Below, one piece after another: positions 55,749 through 64,000 of a DNA stretch of 64,000 bases. This DNA comes from Gamarada debralockiae (Eukaryota > Ascomycota > Leotiomycetes > Helotiales > Hyphodiscaceae): the NCBI GenBank assembly GCA_002803225.1, contig NXFV01000286.1, positions 1-64,000 of the forward strand, in the 5' to 3' direction. Within the stretch, counting starts at the first letter, position 1. Each line of letters opens with the position of its first letter. The translations under genes were made by a program, and so were the position numbers. Under the pieces are notes generated by a model, which worked only from the letters and a program-made list of their open reading frames with translations, had not been told where the DNA came from and made no database searches.

Positions 55749-57623
55749 ATGGAGATGACTTTACCTTTCTCGCGGCAACCATTTGCCGAAATGAAAGAGA
55801 ACTGGAGCAGTGAATCAATTCGCAACGCTTGCATGGTCTTCATACTCCTCACATTTATTCTGTATAAGACTATACATTTCATTCAATGGCGGAGACGTCG
55901 TCAACAATTTCTTGACTTTACTCGCACAAACAAGTGTGCGAAACCCCCGAGAATCACTGGCTCTTTCATCTCGGGTATAAGCCATAAGTGGAAGCGGCTA
56001 CACCAGCGCGGTGATATCTTCAACGACTATATGAATAACGTCTTCCGTGATAATGGACCCACTCATGCAATCGTCGAACCATTTACTGGTGACACAAAAA
56101 CGATATATACAATCCAACCGGAAAATGTCAAAACTATGTTATCAACAAAGTTTTCGAATTACCATCGCCCAAAGACTATGCCAAACGCACTGAATCCAGT
56201 GATGGGGCAAGGGGTATTCACTAGCAACGGCGCAGCTTGGTCACATAGTAGGAGTTTGGTCAGGGCGCAATTTTCAGCCAGGCGAATCCGCAACGTGGCG
56301 AAGCTCGATGTTCATGTACGGAACATCTATGAGGCTCTCGGGGAGGAACTCGAGGATGGGTGGACCGAGGAGCAAGAAATCCTGCCCATTTTCAACCGCT
56401 TTACGCTGGATGCAGCAACAGAGTTTATGTTTGGCACGAGCGCTGAGTCGCATGAAGCGGCAATGAGAGAAAAGGCTTTGCTCAAAGCGAGAAAAGAAGA
56501 GCAATCCGGTCATTGGTACCAGCGTTTCTGGACTGCCCTTGGTTATATTGGACGAAGTGGATTCAGCGATGTTAGGCAGGCTCATGATTTTTGGGCTCGC
56601 AGCAGTCTTATCATGAGTGATTTCGGCACGGCTTTCGATATTGCGCTCGACTATGTCGCGCTCCGCCTTAAACTCGGGCGCTTGTGGTTTCTGGCAGATG
56701 GGTTTTCGTTTCGTTTAGCTTGCTACAAGGTCAAGACGTTCGCTGATAGTTATATCCGGGATGCTGCCGCACATGCAGATGCTGCAAAAGAGGTTGCCAG
56801 GAAGCAAGGAATGCCCAAAAAGAATGCTACCGATGTCAATAACCCGGAGCCACTCGACGACCGTCGCTATGGTCTCATTTCCGAACTGGTTGACTCGTAT
56901 CCGGACAAGATTGCATTGCGTAACCAAGTAATGCAGCTACTCGTCGCAGGACGTGACACGACTGCCGCTACACTAACTTGGTCTCTGATTCTTCTCGAGG
57001 CTCACCCACATATATTTTCTCGCCTTCGCAAAGCCTTACTCGAAGTCTTCGGCTCTGAGTCCAAGCCAATCGCTCCCGTTACATTCGAAAATCTTCGGTC
57101 ATGCATTTATCTTCAATGGGTTATCTCTGAAGTCGTCCGGCTGTATCCCACTGGCCCCTTGAATGCGCGCAAAGCCAGCAATGATACTATTCTTCCAATC
57201 GGCGGTGGACCTGATGGAAAGGCTCCAATTGCAGTGAAGGCAGGCACAACGGTTGCATACAATACCTACCTGATGCATCGGCGGGAGGATCTCTGGGGTC
57301 TAGACTCATGGGACTTCAATCCAGAGCGCTGGGACGGGAAGAAAGCTGGTTGGGAGTACATCCCATTCCACGGCGGACCGCAAATATGTCTCGGTCGTAA
57401 GTCATGCTTCTTTGGGAAACCTACAGTTTGACTTGTGATCCTGACCAAGAGACTTGCAGAACAACATGCCTTGACCGAGATGGGCTATGTCCTTACGCGC
57501 ATGCTCCAGCGTTATGATCGTATATATAGCTCAACTCGAGAGACAAATTTCGAAAACAGTATCAGGACGATCTTGGTCCCAAAACATAGTGTTTGCTTCC
57601 AGTTTCGGCGGAGTGTGGAGTAA
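55749..57623 (+). CDS. Cytochrome P450 monooxygenase (CYP52-clan-like)
   Basis: Two exons: 55749-57396 and 57460-57623, intron 63 nt; 603 aa. A membrane anchor lies near the N-terminus (ACMVFILLTFILYKTIHF). P450 motifs are in order: I-helix VAGRDTTAATL (~399), ExxR in SEVVRLYP (~461), PERW (~525), and the haem loop FHGGPQICLG with Cys547, completed by the splice to QQHALTEMGYVL. The haem-loop wording and the QxALTE sequence resemble fungal alkane/fatty-acid hydroxylases of the CYP52 clan; the substrate is not certain. The protein should sit in the ER and need a reductase. The nearest neighbour genes are remnants, so no cluster context helps. Confidence 0.92.
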
Positions 57624-58165
57624 AAGCACTGTCAGAAACCAAGTCCGAGCGACCGGATAAACAATTCTGACTTCTTTTTACGCCTTAGTCTCGCCATTTG
57701 CTAGGTATTCGAATTTGAATGCCTCTTAATTTTTGCATCATTTCAATATGTGAAGGCTAAAAAATTGTGTCCCAACACTCGGATGACAGTTGGTTATAAC
57801 AAGATTACACCTTAAAATGTAATCTGTTGATGCTGCTGAGCTCCTGGCACGAAAATGCCATATTCCGGCGATGCGAGATAACTTGCCACACTCTGCAACG
57901 TTTCTTCATCAATGTAAGAAAACAGAAAGGGATGGAATCAACGTGACAATCGAAGCATTACGAGAGACTATTATAACACTGCCAGCTGGGTTTCACAAAG
58001 TCCGCGGAGAGGACGGCACCAATAATCGGATAGTGCAAAGGGAATACGAGCAAAAGAATCTTACTCAATAGATATATGAAACCTGGTCCCAGATTCTATA
58101 GCCAAAATAATAAACACTAACATGGTCAAGCAACATTATTTACAATCCTTGACGGCTAGCAATAT
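57624..58165. other. Intergenic, no gene seen
   Basis: 3' flank of the P450. A plus frame at 57871-58071 (66 codons) has no domain. Confidence 0.4.
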
Positions 58166-58651
58166 TTAAACAAATACTACTGCATTGAGAGTTGAGGGAG
58201 CATACATTACTTCTTCGCGGCGCATGTCGGGCAGCCGCTTAGGACTGGGATCCAGAAAGTGTTGTGCCACACCCAGGGCATGACATAGCGATAAGCCTCT
58301 ACATATCACGCTTCCCTCGGTCAGCCAGTTTTTCTGCGCCTTTGCAGGTGCCTCTTCGGCCGTTAGCTGAAGATGGCCGGCTATCCCCTTGAATTCGCTA
58401 TTCGGCGACAAGAACTTGGCCATGTTAATGTGGTCATCAATTATAGCAATTGTTTCTGCATCCACTTGGCCTGGGACCACAGCAGAGGCCTTTGGAACGA
58501 CGATGATTGAGCTGCCAATGACCAGAGGTGTGGCTTTAGTCTCGAGCAAACAAATCTTCTGCTCGGGGGCGAAATCAGGAAAGTACGCGAGATTACACAA
58601 CAGAACTTTCCCCAGCTGCTTGATCCCATCTTGGCGTCGTACACTCGGCAA
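58166..58651 (-). pseudogene. Fragment of alpha/beta-hydrolase (SERAC1-type) gene
   Basis: The minus frame reads ICLLETKATPLVIGSSIIVV, PKASAVVPGQVDAETIAIID, then DHINMAKFLSPNSEF and GIAGHLQLTAEEAPAKAQKN. The pattern of a late Ser/Val-rich strand, then an Asp-His-containing DHxxMxKF motif, matches the end of the alpha/beta-hydrolase domain found at the N-terminus of fungal NACHT/ankyrin or similar receptor-like proteins. Everything before (nucleophile Ser) and after is missing, so this is a piece of a larger dead gene. Confidence 0.5.
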
Positions 58652-59364
58652 TCACCACAGTGTCTGTATGTCTATCATTCCCCCCTTTTCACCAATACGG
58701 GAGAGCCAGTGGAACCGTGTATGCTAACGATACACGTATATTTCTGCAGTTCATCCCAGTTGCTGGTACTATAGCAGCATTCTTTCTAGCTTTGGGGATC
58801 AAGTGGAACAAATCCCAGATGCGGAGAAACCCACGACAGAAATGCAAATTACAGAAGCCGGTTCAGAAAGAACCGATTCAGGAAAAAGTAAAAGGAATTG
58901 GCCGACGATATAGCGCTGCATGTACTAAGGTAGCCCCTCCGGACCTTTGGATACCAAAATGGCTCTTTGATGCTTGCTCAGGCCGTGCTCAGGCTTGCTC
59001 ACCCACGGCTCAGACTAAAGCAGCAGCAGCTCAGGTCCAAAGGCGGAAGTGGAAAGTGCTTATGTGACAGTCCGATGTGGAAATGTCTGTATCTTATTCT
59101 GACTCAATGCAAGAAAGTTCATACATGCGCCTCTCTATAACGGACCCTTCCATTACGCACTGTACTATGAGGAGTTTCAGCATCGGTATTTGGTTTCCTA
59201 CCCCCTTTTGCTATAGTCAAGCTATTTGATTAACCGAAAATAAGTATGGTAATTTCTCTTTCGTTGGCTATGCTTGCCAAGTACTCGAGAAATCTCTCGC
59301 TTCAAAGGAGGCTCCAGTTATCGAATTATATCGGCCAGGCTCTCCGTTGGGCTTTCAGCTGAAC
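58652..59364. other. Intergenic with one unassigned ORF
   Basis: A plus frame at 58660-59067 (135 codons) has one hydrophobic segment (FIPVAGTIAAFFLALGIKW) followed by basic low-complexity sequence. It shows no family signature, and I treat it as unconfirmed. Nothing else is seen. Confidence 0.35.
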
Positions 59365-59826
59365 TGGTCCGTTGAGTTCGCATTACAACGTATTATGGAT
59401 ATAACCATCCGACATCGGCTAGTAAAACACAACGTCTTATAAAGACTCTAAAGAGTATGGTTTGTACGTCTTGCTCTGATAAATCAGTTGTATGAAACAT
59501 CTCCTTTAGCCAAGCGCTAATAAATAAAGTTATCACACACAGAATAGTTCTGAAGCATATCACAAGGTTAAAAATTAGTGATACCTAAGGGGGCGACCCC
59601 CCAACTTTAGGCTTCACTCCCTGAAATACCAATCTCAGTAATTTTAGCTTGATTGAAGAGCTTTCTTAGCCATTTGTGAACAAAGGTAAGAGAGGTATTT
59701 TCCCTTCTTCAGAATTATTATAAGGTACTGTGTTATCAACTTTTAGTATCTCAAGTCTCGAGCAGGTCTTGGTGCAGCCGCATTATAATATTTTGTAACA
59801 CGTCGTAATTCGAACTCGACGGACAA
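59365..59826. mobile_element. 462-bp element with ~31-bp imperfect TIRs
   Basis: Left end TGGTCCGTTGAGTTCGCATT and the reverse complement of the right end TTGTCCGTCGAGTTCGAATT match at 26 of 31 positions. No coding capacity is seen inside. One-ended similarity occurs at 45452-45491, supporting a dispersed family. Confidence 0.6.
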
Positions 59827-59916
59827 GCTCACGGATACAAGGATGATCTAGAATCCTACCTAGCGCAGGCTGCGGCAATCTCTACTGCTTCGTAGCCATG
59901 ATGAGGACATAATTTT

Positions 59917-60162
59917 TGTTGATAGGTCTAGAAGGTACAGTGATATCTAGGGACAAGCAGCAGACTATCGGTACAGGCAACAAGATATCGGTACAGGCAA
60001 CTAGCTATCGGGACAGGCAACAGGAATAAGCTGTATCAAGCTGTAGATATAGTAGAAGGGTTGAACTATGTAGGAAAGGATAGAGATTTTGAATTGAAGC
60101 TTTCGAAACCTATTTTGGACTAGCGCTATATGCACCTTAGTATTAGGGTTCACATAACAACA
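59917..60162 (+). mobile_element. Solo LTR, family A, copy 2
   Basis: Starts TGTTGATAGGTCTAGAAGG and ends CACATAACAACA, with a perfect 5-bp target duplication ATTTT (59912-59916 and 60163-60167). It shares both outer parts with 29688-29928. Its centre carries three 20-bp units of the form tatcggtacaggcaacaaga, which the other copy lacks. Confidence 0.88.
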
Positions 60163-60167
60163 ATTTT

Positions 60168-60787
60168 CATCTTAATGTACTCTATTCTCTGTTATTCGTG
60201 CTGCGAGAGTCTTTGATTGAGACGTTCCTTCAATTCAGGTCATGTGACCCGATTCCGTGCGTCCCATCGAAATCGATGATCCGTCTGCGGGATTTCACAA
60301 TTCATGTATGTCATTTCCTACAAGCACAATACAGTCTCAGCCGTTCAATCTATGAAACCAGACTGTATTACGAGACAACGGGCGAGAAGACGGCGACGCC
60401 GATGGAGAAAATATCTCACGTGATCTTGGCGCTAACGAGAAATAGAAATTGCCGAGGTACAAAATGGCGCTAAAGAGAAAAATGGTTAAGGGGCAAACGA
60501 AAATACTTCTGCTACTCTTTGACATATGAAAGATTCCACTTTCCGTGCGGCTTAACAATCCTCCCGAGTGGTTATGGCTACGTTATCGAACGACTTTGCT
60601 GGCTATGGCTGCCAGCATGTCGGTAAGTCGGCGCCTTCCAAGCTGGCAGGGCAATTTCCTTATGTGGGACCCAGAATTCAGGGTGTTACTTAATCCTCCT
60701 GAGAGCCCCCTCCAAGATGGATCGTGCTTCGTTCAGTATTTGAAATTGTTCTGTCGGATTTGCTTCTATATCATATTTTGAACGAAA
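60168..60787. other. Upstream region of the MFS gene
   Basis: About 620 bp. Plus frames at 60198-60473 and 60545-60781 have no domain; this is probably promoter and leader DNA. Confidence 0.4.
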
Positions 60788-62584
60788 ATGGAGAAAGACT
60801 TGGAAGTCGAAGCTCCCAAAACAATACCATACTGGCGACTCATCATCGACCGATCTCGCGTCACACAAGATGTCATAACATATCGGTATGAAGGTGGAGG
60901 AACGGAAGATGACCCTTTCATCGTCACTTGGATCCCAAACGATCCTGGAAATCCTATGGAGTTCTCAACCTCCAAGAAGTGGTTCGTCAGTGGTATTGCC
61001 GCTGTGTCCATGCTGGCAACGGCTTTCAATTCAAGTGCATTCAGTGGCAAGTTCTCTATCATGCCACTTTTGACGGCAGTCCAGACTGATCCTACTTTAG
61101 GTAGTATACGAGAGATAATATACGGTTTCGATATCAGCACTGAGGTTGCCACCCTAGGAGTTTCATTATTTGTACTTGGATTCACGGTAGGGCCTCTATT
61201 TTGGGCACCATTATCTGAAATGTACGGTCGGCAAGTTGTCTTTGCCATCAGCTATGGTGCCTTTACAGCATTCAACGCTGCTACCACTGGTTCAAAAAAC
61301 ATACAAACATTGCTCGTTCTACGCTTCTTCGCAGGGTCTTTCGGATCATCGCCGCTCACAAACGCTGGAGGTCAGATCGCGGACATCTTTAACGCATCGG
61401 AGCGTGGGCAAGCGATGGGCTTATTCGCCCTAGCTCCATTTCTTGGGCCAACAATTGGACCTATTGCTGGTGGATTCCTTGGCGAGTCAAAAGGCTGGAA
61501 ATGGGTGGAAGGTCTGATGGCTATCTTCTCGGGTGTGATGTGGATCTTGGGTCTATTCGTTCCCGAAACTTACGCACCAGTCCTGTTACAAAAGCGCGCA
61601 CAGAAGCTTTCGTCGATGACTGGAAAGGTCTATCGAACCAAAGCTGATGCTGGAGGACGGATCGGCGACGGCCAAAGACTGAAGATAGCCCTCGTACGTC
61701 CTTGGATCTTGCTCTTCAAAGAGCCTATCGTCCTCGTGCTGTCGATATATATGGCCATCATCTACGGAACGCTCTACATGCTCTTCGGCGCATTCCCTAT
61801 TTGTTTCCAAGAAGTCCGTGGCTGGAGCGAGGGAATTGGTGGCCTGGCATTCCTTGGTGTCGCTGTTGGAATGATCATCGCTGTTATGCTTGTACCTCTC
61901 GGCAACAAACAGTACATGCGAGCCGCTGCAGAGCATGGGGGTATCGCCCCACCTGAAGCACGTCTCGTGCCAGCGATGGCTGGTGCGATTGCCATTCCAA
62001 TCGGTCTTTTCTGGTTCGCATTCACAAACTATCCCTCGATACACTGGATTTCCAGCATCATGGCAGGTGCACCTTTTGGCTTTGGCATGGTCATCATCTT
62101 CCTCGCCGTCACAAACTATCTCATCGACGCTTACACGATCTTCGCTGCATCTGTTCTCGCAGCGAACTCGGTCCTTCGATCGCTTTTCGGTTTCGCCTTT
62201 CCATTATTCACGAAATACATGTATCAAAATCTTGGTATACACTGGGCTTCTGCTGTGCCTGCGTTCCTGGCTCTCGCTTGCTTGCCGGCTCCGTTCCTTC
62301 TTTACAAATATGGCGCTGCGATTAGAGCACGCTGCCCGTACGCGGTAGAGTCTGAGGCGGTGGTGCAGGGCATGCGCAGCCAACAGGAGACTCAAAATGG
62401 ACCGGCCGATAGCCATGACAGTACGAGCGATGATGACGAGGATCATGTGCCACCGATGAAGAAGACCATGACCGCAGCTTCGAAGGCTTCAGTAAGCGTT
62501 GCGGCTGCAGTGGGTTATGAGGCGAGCCCCTTCGACATCGATCGCGTCTATACAAAGGATTCCTTGTCTGGGCTTCCGCATTGA
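60788..62584 (+). CDS. MFS transporter (DHA1-type drug/polyamine)
   Basis: A frame of 598 aa. The N-tail ends before the first membrane segment (KWFVSGIAAVSMLATAFNSS). The family signatures are STEVATLGVSLFVLGFTVGP and APLSEMYGRQVVFAIS (motif A), then LVLRFFAGSFGSSPLTNAGG and LGPTIGPIAGGFLGE (motif C). Twelve membrane segments are seen, with a long central loop containing RLVPAMAGA after segment 8. The acidic C-tail is cytoplasmic. Homologues export drugs or polyamines through H+ antiport. Residues GKFSIMPLLTAVQTDPTL are encoded by what looks like a 57-nt intron (61044-61100, GT...TAG, ACTGAT branch): removing it joins AFSS to IREIIYGFDISTEVATLG, closer to relatives. That would give 579 aa. 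Confidence 0.88.
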   Translation: MEKDLEVEAPKTIPYWRLIIDRSRVTQDVITYRYEGGGTEDDPFIVTWIPNDPGNPMEFSTSKKWFVSGIAAVSMLATAFNSSAFSGKFSIMPLLTAVQTDPTLGSIREIIYGFDISTEVATLGVSLFVLGFTVGPLFWAPLSEMYGRQVVFAISYGAFTAFNAATTGSKNIQTLLVLRFFAGSFGSSPLTNAGGQIADIFNASERGQAMGLFALAPFLGPTIGPIAGGFLGESKGWKWVEGLMAIFSGVMWILGLFVPETYAPVLLQKRAQKLSSMTGKVYRTKADAGGRIGDGQRLKIALVRPWILLFKEPIVLVLSIYMAIIYGTLYMLFGAFPICFQEVRGWSEGIGGLAFLGVAVGMIIAVMLVPLGNKQYMRAAAEHGGIAPPEARLVPAMAGAIAIPIGLFWFAFTNYPSIHWISSIMAGAPFGFGMVIIFLAVTNYLIDAYTIFAASVLAANSVLRSLFGFAFPLFTKYMYQNLGIHWASAVPAFLALACLPAPFLLYKYGAAIRARCPYAVESEAVVQGMRSQQETQNGPADSHDSTSDDDEDHVPPMKKTMTAASKASVSVAAAVGYEASPFDIDRVYTKDSLSGLPH

Positions 62585-62760
62585 TGAATGTTGTCTGTGG
62601 TCACGTCGCTACTCAATCTTTTATATTTAATGTTTGTCTTTGCAATTTGAAATAATGGTTGGAGTACATAGATGGGATTGCTGTCGGTTCTGTATTATTA
62701 GATAACCGGAAATATAACTAGACATAATGACATTGACTCTAATTGGAATAGCCATAAAAA
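62585..62760. other. 3' flank of the MFS gene
   Basis: Short spacer with no feature. Confidence 0.4.
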
Positions 62761-62982
62761 TTGCACTTTCCTGCCTCCATTTATTATGACAAGTTGGCTT
62801 CCGAGTTTAGGATTCGTCCGATTAGAGAGAAGGCAGATTACGAGGAGAATATCGAACTGATCAAAGGCTGGATTAAAGACTGTGAAGAGAGCCACAATGA
62901 ATGTCCCTCACAGGTACACGACGATAGCCTCCTAGAACTTCCTGAACGCGTCATAGATGTAGGTCCACCCGATGGCTTGTAG
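62761..62982 (+). pseudogene. HET-type N-terminal fragment
   Basis: The frame reads KLASEFRIRPIREKADYEEN, IELIKGWIKDCEESHNECP and LLELPERVIDVGPPDG. This is the linker that directly precedes the HET domain in one subfamily (WxxxCExSHxxC followed by LPxRVIDVG). The HET domain itself does not follow, so only a 5' stub is left. Confidence 0.6.
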
Positions 62983-64000
62983 GAGCTGAAGCTCTTGCAA
63001 AAGAGCTCAAATCGTGGCCAATAGGTACGTTAGGTTATTGCTGTTTGTAAGTGCTTCTCTTGCGTTTCGCCCGGGTCCTACTGTAGCTTGTGGGGCGTCG
63101 TATCTTTGTAGACTTTGCCTTTCTGAAGCTAGAGAAATGCGCGGAGGACACATCAATTGGAGGGGCGCTGGCGTCCAAGGACCCTTGTGAGACTGTTCCG
63201 TGGAAGAAACGGTCAGTAAGTTGAGAAACGGGTGCCTTTCGCTGCGGTGAAGACTTCCCAGCTAGAGCTTCCAGAACTTGAGTAACAGACATTGATTTAC
63301 GAATCAATGATAATCATTAACAAATCTTGAGCAGTTCTAATCTAAGTCGACGACAAAACGTGTTGTCGGATAAAACTAAAGGACACCGGACTGCCAAAAA
63401 GCAGGAAGGTTTTACGGGAGAAGAATTCTTTCAGAACTTGGTATCGCTTTGCTCCCGAAAAGGAAGGTACTGCCCTTCCATCATCAGTTCACCCAATGTG
63501 GGAAACACCAAATTGCTGGGAGCTCCATTAAAGGGTGGTAAAAATTCTTGCAATGACGGATGAAGAAGTATGTTCGCCTCACTTTCACCGCAGTCGTCAC
63601 CGACTGCCTACTCCGCATACACCCCTGATGGCGGGACAAACCAGTGTTTCCGTAGTTTTAAGACGTAATATATGACTAGTTTTTGGACTTTCTAATATTG
63701 CTACAGTATAGACTTTCTTAGTATAGTATGGTATGAGATAAGGGTCAGGATGTATGATATCATACCATAATTATTACTAGTGTATTACATGTATTATAAG
63801 TAATCACTCCTTCAGCGCCTCTACCTTCACTTTCTCCTTCCAAGACTTAATCAACTCTGCCTCCTAGTCCCTAATTCCTAACCAAGATCGTAGATACTCT
63901 AATGCCTCATTTGTATTGCCTCCCAGTTGATTCTTTCACTCTATAATAGTGATTTTAGTATGGGGGAAAAGCCTCTTTGCCTTAGCTGACATAGCAAGGA
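62983..64000. other. Right edge, AT-rich decayed DNA
   Basis: A minus frame at 63035-63307 (TKIRRPTSYSRTRAKRKRST) is basic and unassigned. From about 63650 the DNA is AT-rich. Its minus strand shows broken coding-like sequence (NTNEALEYLRSWLGIRD, then a TAG in place of TGG), probably transposon-derived. No intact gene is seen. Confidence 0.35.

Noticed and set aside
58660..59067. 135-codon frame with one hydrophobic segment as a membrane protein
   Set aside because: No conservation signal visible and surrounded by decayed DNA.
55749..62584. P450 plus MFS transporter as a biosynthetic gene cluster
   Set aside because: They are 3.2 kb apart with only relics between and no backbone enzyme in the window.
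1..64000. tRNA genes and CRISPR arrays
   Set aside because: No plausible cloverleaf with a proper T-loop was found by eye; GTTCGAAT words at 45.4 and 59.8 kb belong to a TIR repeat; a CRISPR array is not expected in this kind of genome.

Overview
The window looks like nuclear DNA of a filamentous ascomycete. Coding genes carry short GT-AG introns (43-70 nt in most cases, often with a CTNAC-like branch site). The gene content is typical of Pezizomycotina: HET-domain genes, Zn2Cys6 and C2H2 regulators, a fungal P450, a SUR7-type membrane protein, Cmc1 and an Mss51-like MYND protein. I favour Leotiomycetes, but that is inference. Many dead genes carry C-to-T type nonsense codons (CAA to TAA, CGA to TGA), as expected from repeat-induced point mutation (RIP). 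I checked intron phases and total codon counts by hand for all spliced models.

Layout. 1-5.1 kb is a housekeeping block: Cmc1 (minus) and Utp11 (plus) share a 289-bp divergent promoter, and a conserved fungal tail-anchored protein follows. 6.4-10.3 kb holds a transposase fragment, a HET fragment and an apparently intact HET gene. 11.1-13.8 kb is one large low-complexity gene with a Cys-rich tail. 15.9-19.2 kb holds broken genes: a small nuclear-type protein with three single-base frameshifts, a GPI-protein tail and a dead Zn2Cys6 factor. 19.7-27.4 kb is the best-preserved run: an Mss51/MYND protein, a secreted M28 peptidase, a GPI-anchored PLC-like protein and a SUR7-like protein, with a MITE in between. 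27.6-30.9 kb is a gene graveyard with a solo LTR. 31.9-33.2 kb is an unknown three-exon gene, and 35.1-38.0 kb is a seven-exon Ca2+/H+ exchanger.

38-64 kb is mostly accessory DNA. It has islands of intact genes (a zinc alcohol dehydrogenase relative, a hemerythrin-domain protein, a cytochrome P450 and an MFS transporter). Between them lie AT-rich, transposon-scarred stretches with dead HET genes, an alpha/beta-hydrolase fragment, a Q-rich nuclear-protein fragment, solo LTRs of two families, several TIR elements and a 5S-like relic. A gene at 46.5-49.0 kb combines an EH-like domain, a RanBP2-type zinc finger and ankyrin-type repeats, and is interrupted by one in-frame TGA.

Functional picture. 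The live genes cover mitochondrial cytochrome oxidase biogenesis (Cmc1, Mss51-like), ribosome biogenesis (Utp11), the cell surface (PLC-like, SUR7, M28), calcium homeostasis, detoxification and transport (P450, MFS, ADH), and non-self recognition (HET). I see no convincing biosynthetic cluster and no tRNA gene. The most unusual items are the EH/zinc-finger/ankyrin gene, the HET pseudogene carrying two different transposon insertions with intact target duplications, and an LTR family whose two copies carry unrelated internal tandem arrays.
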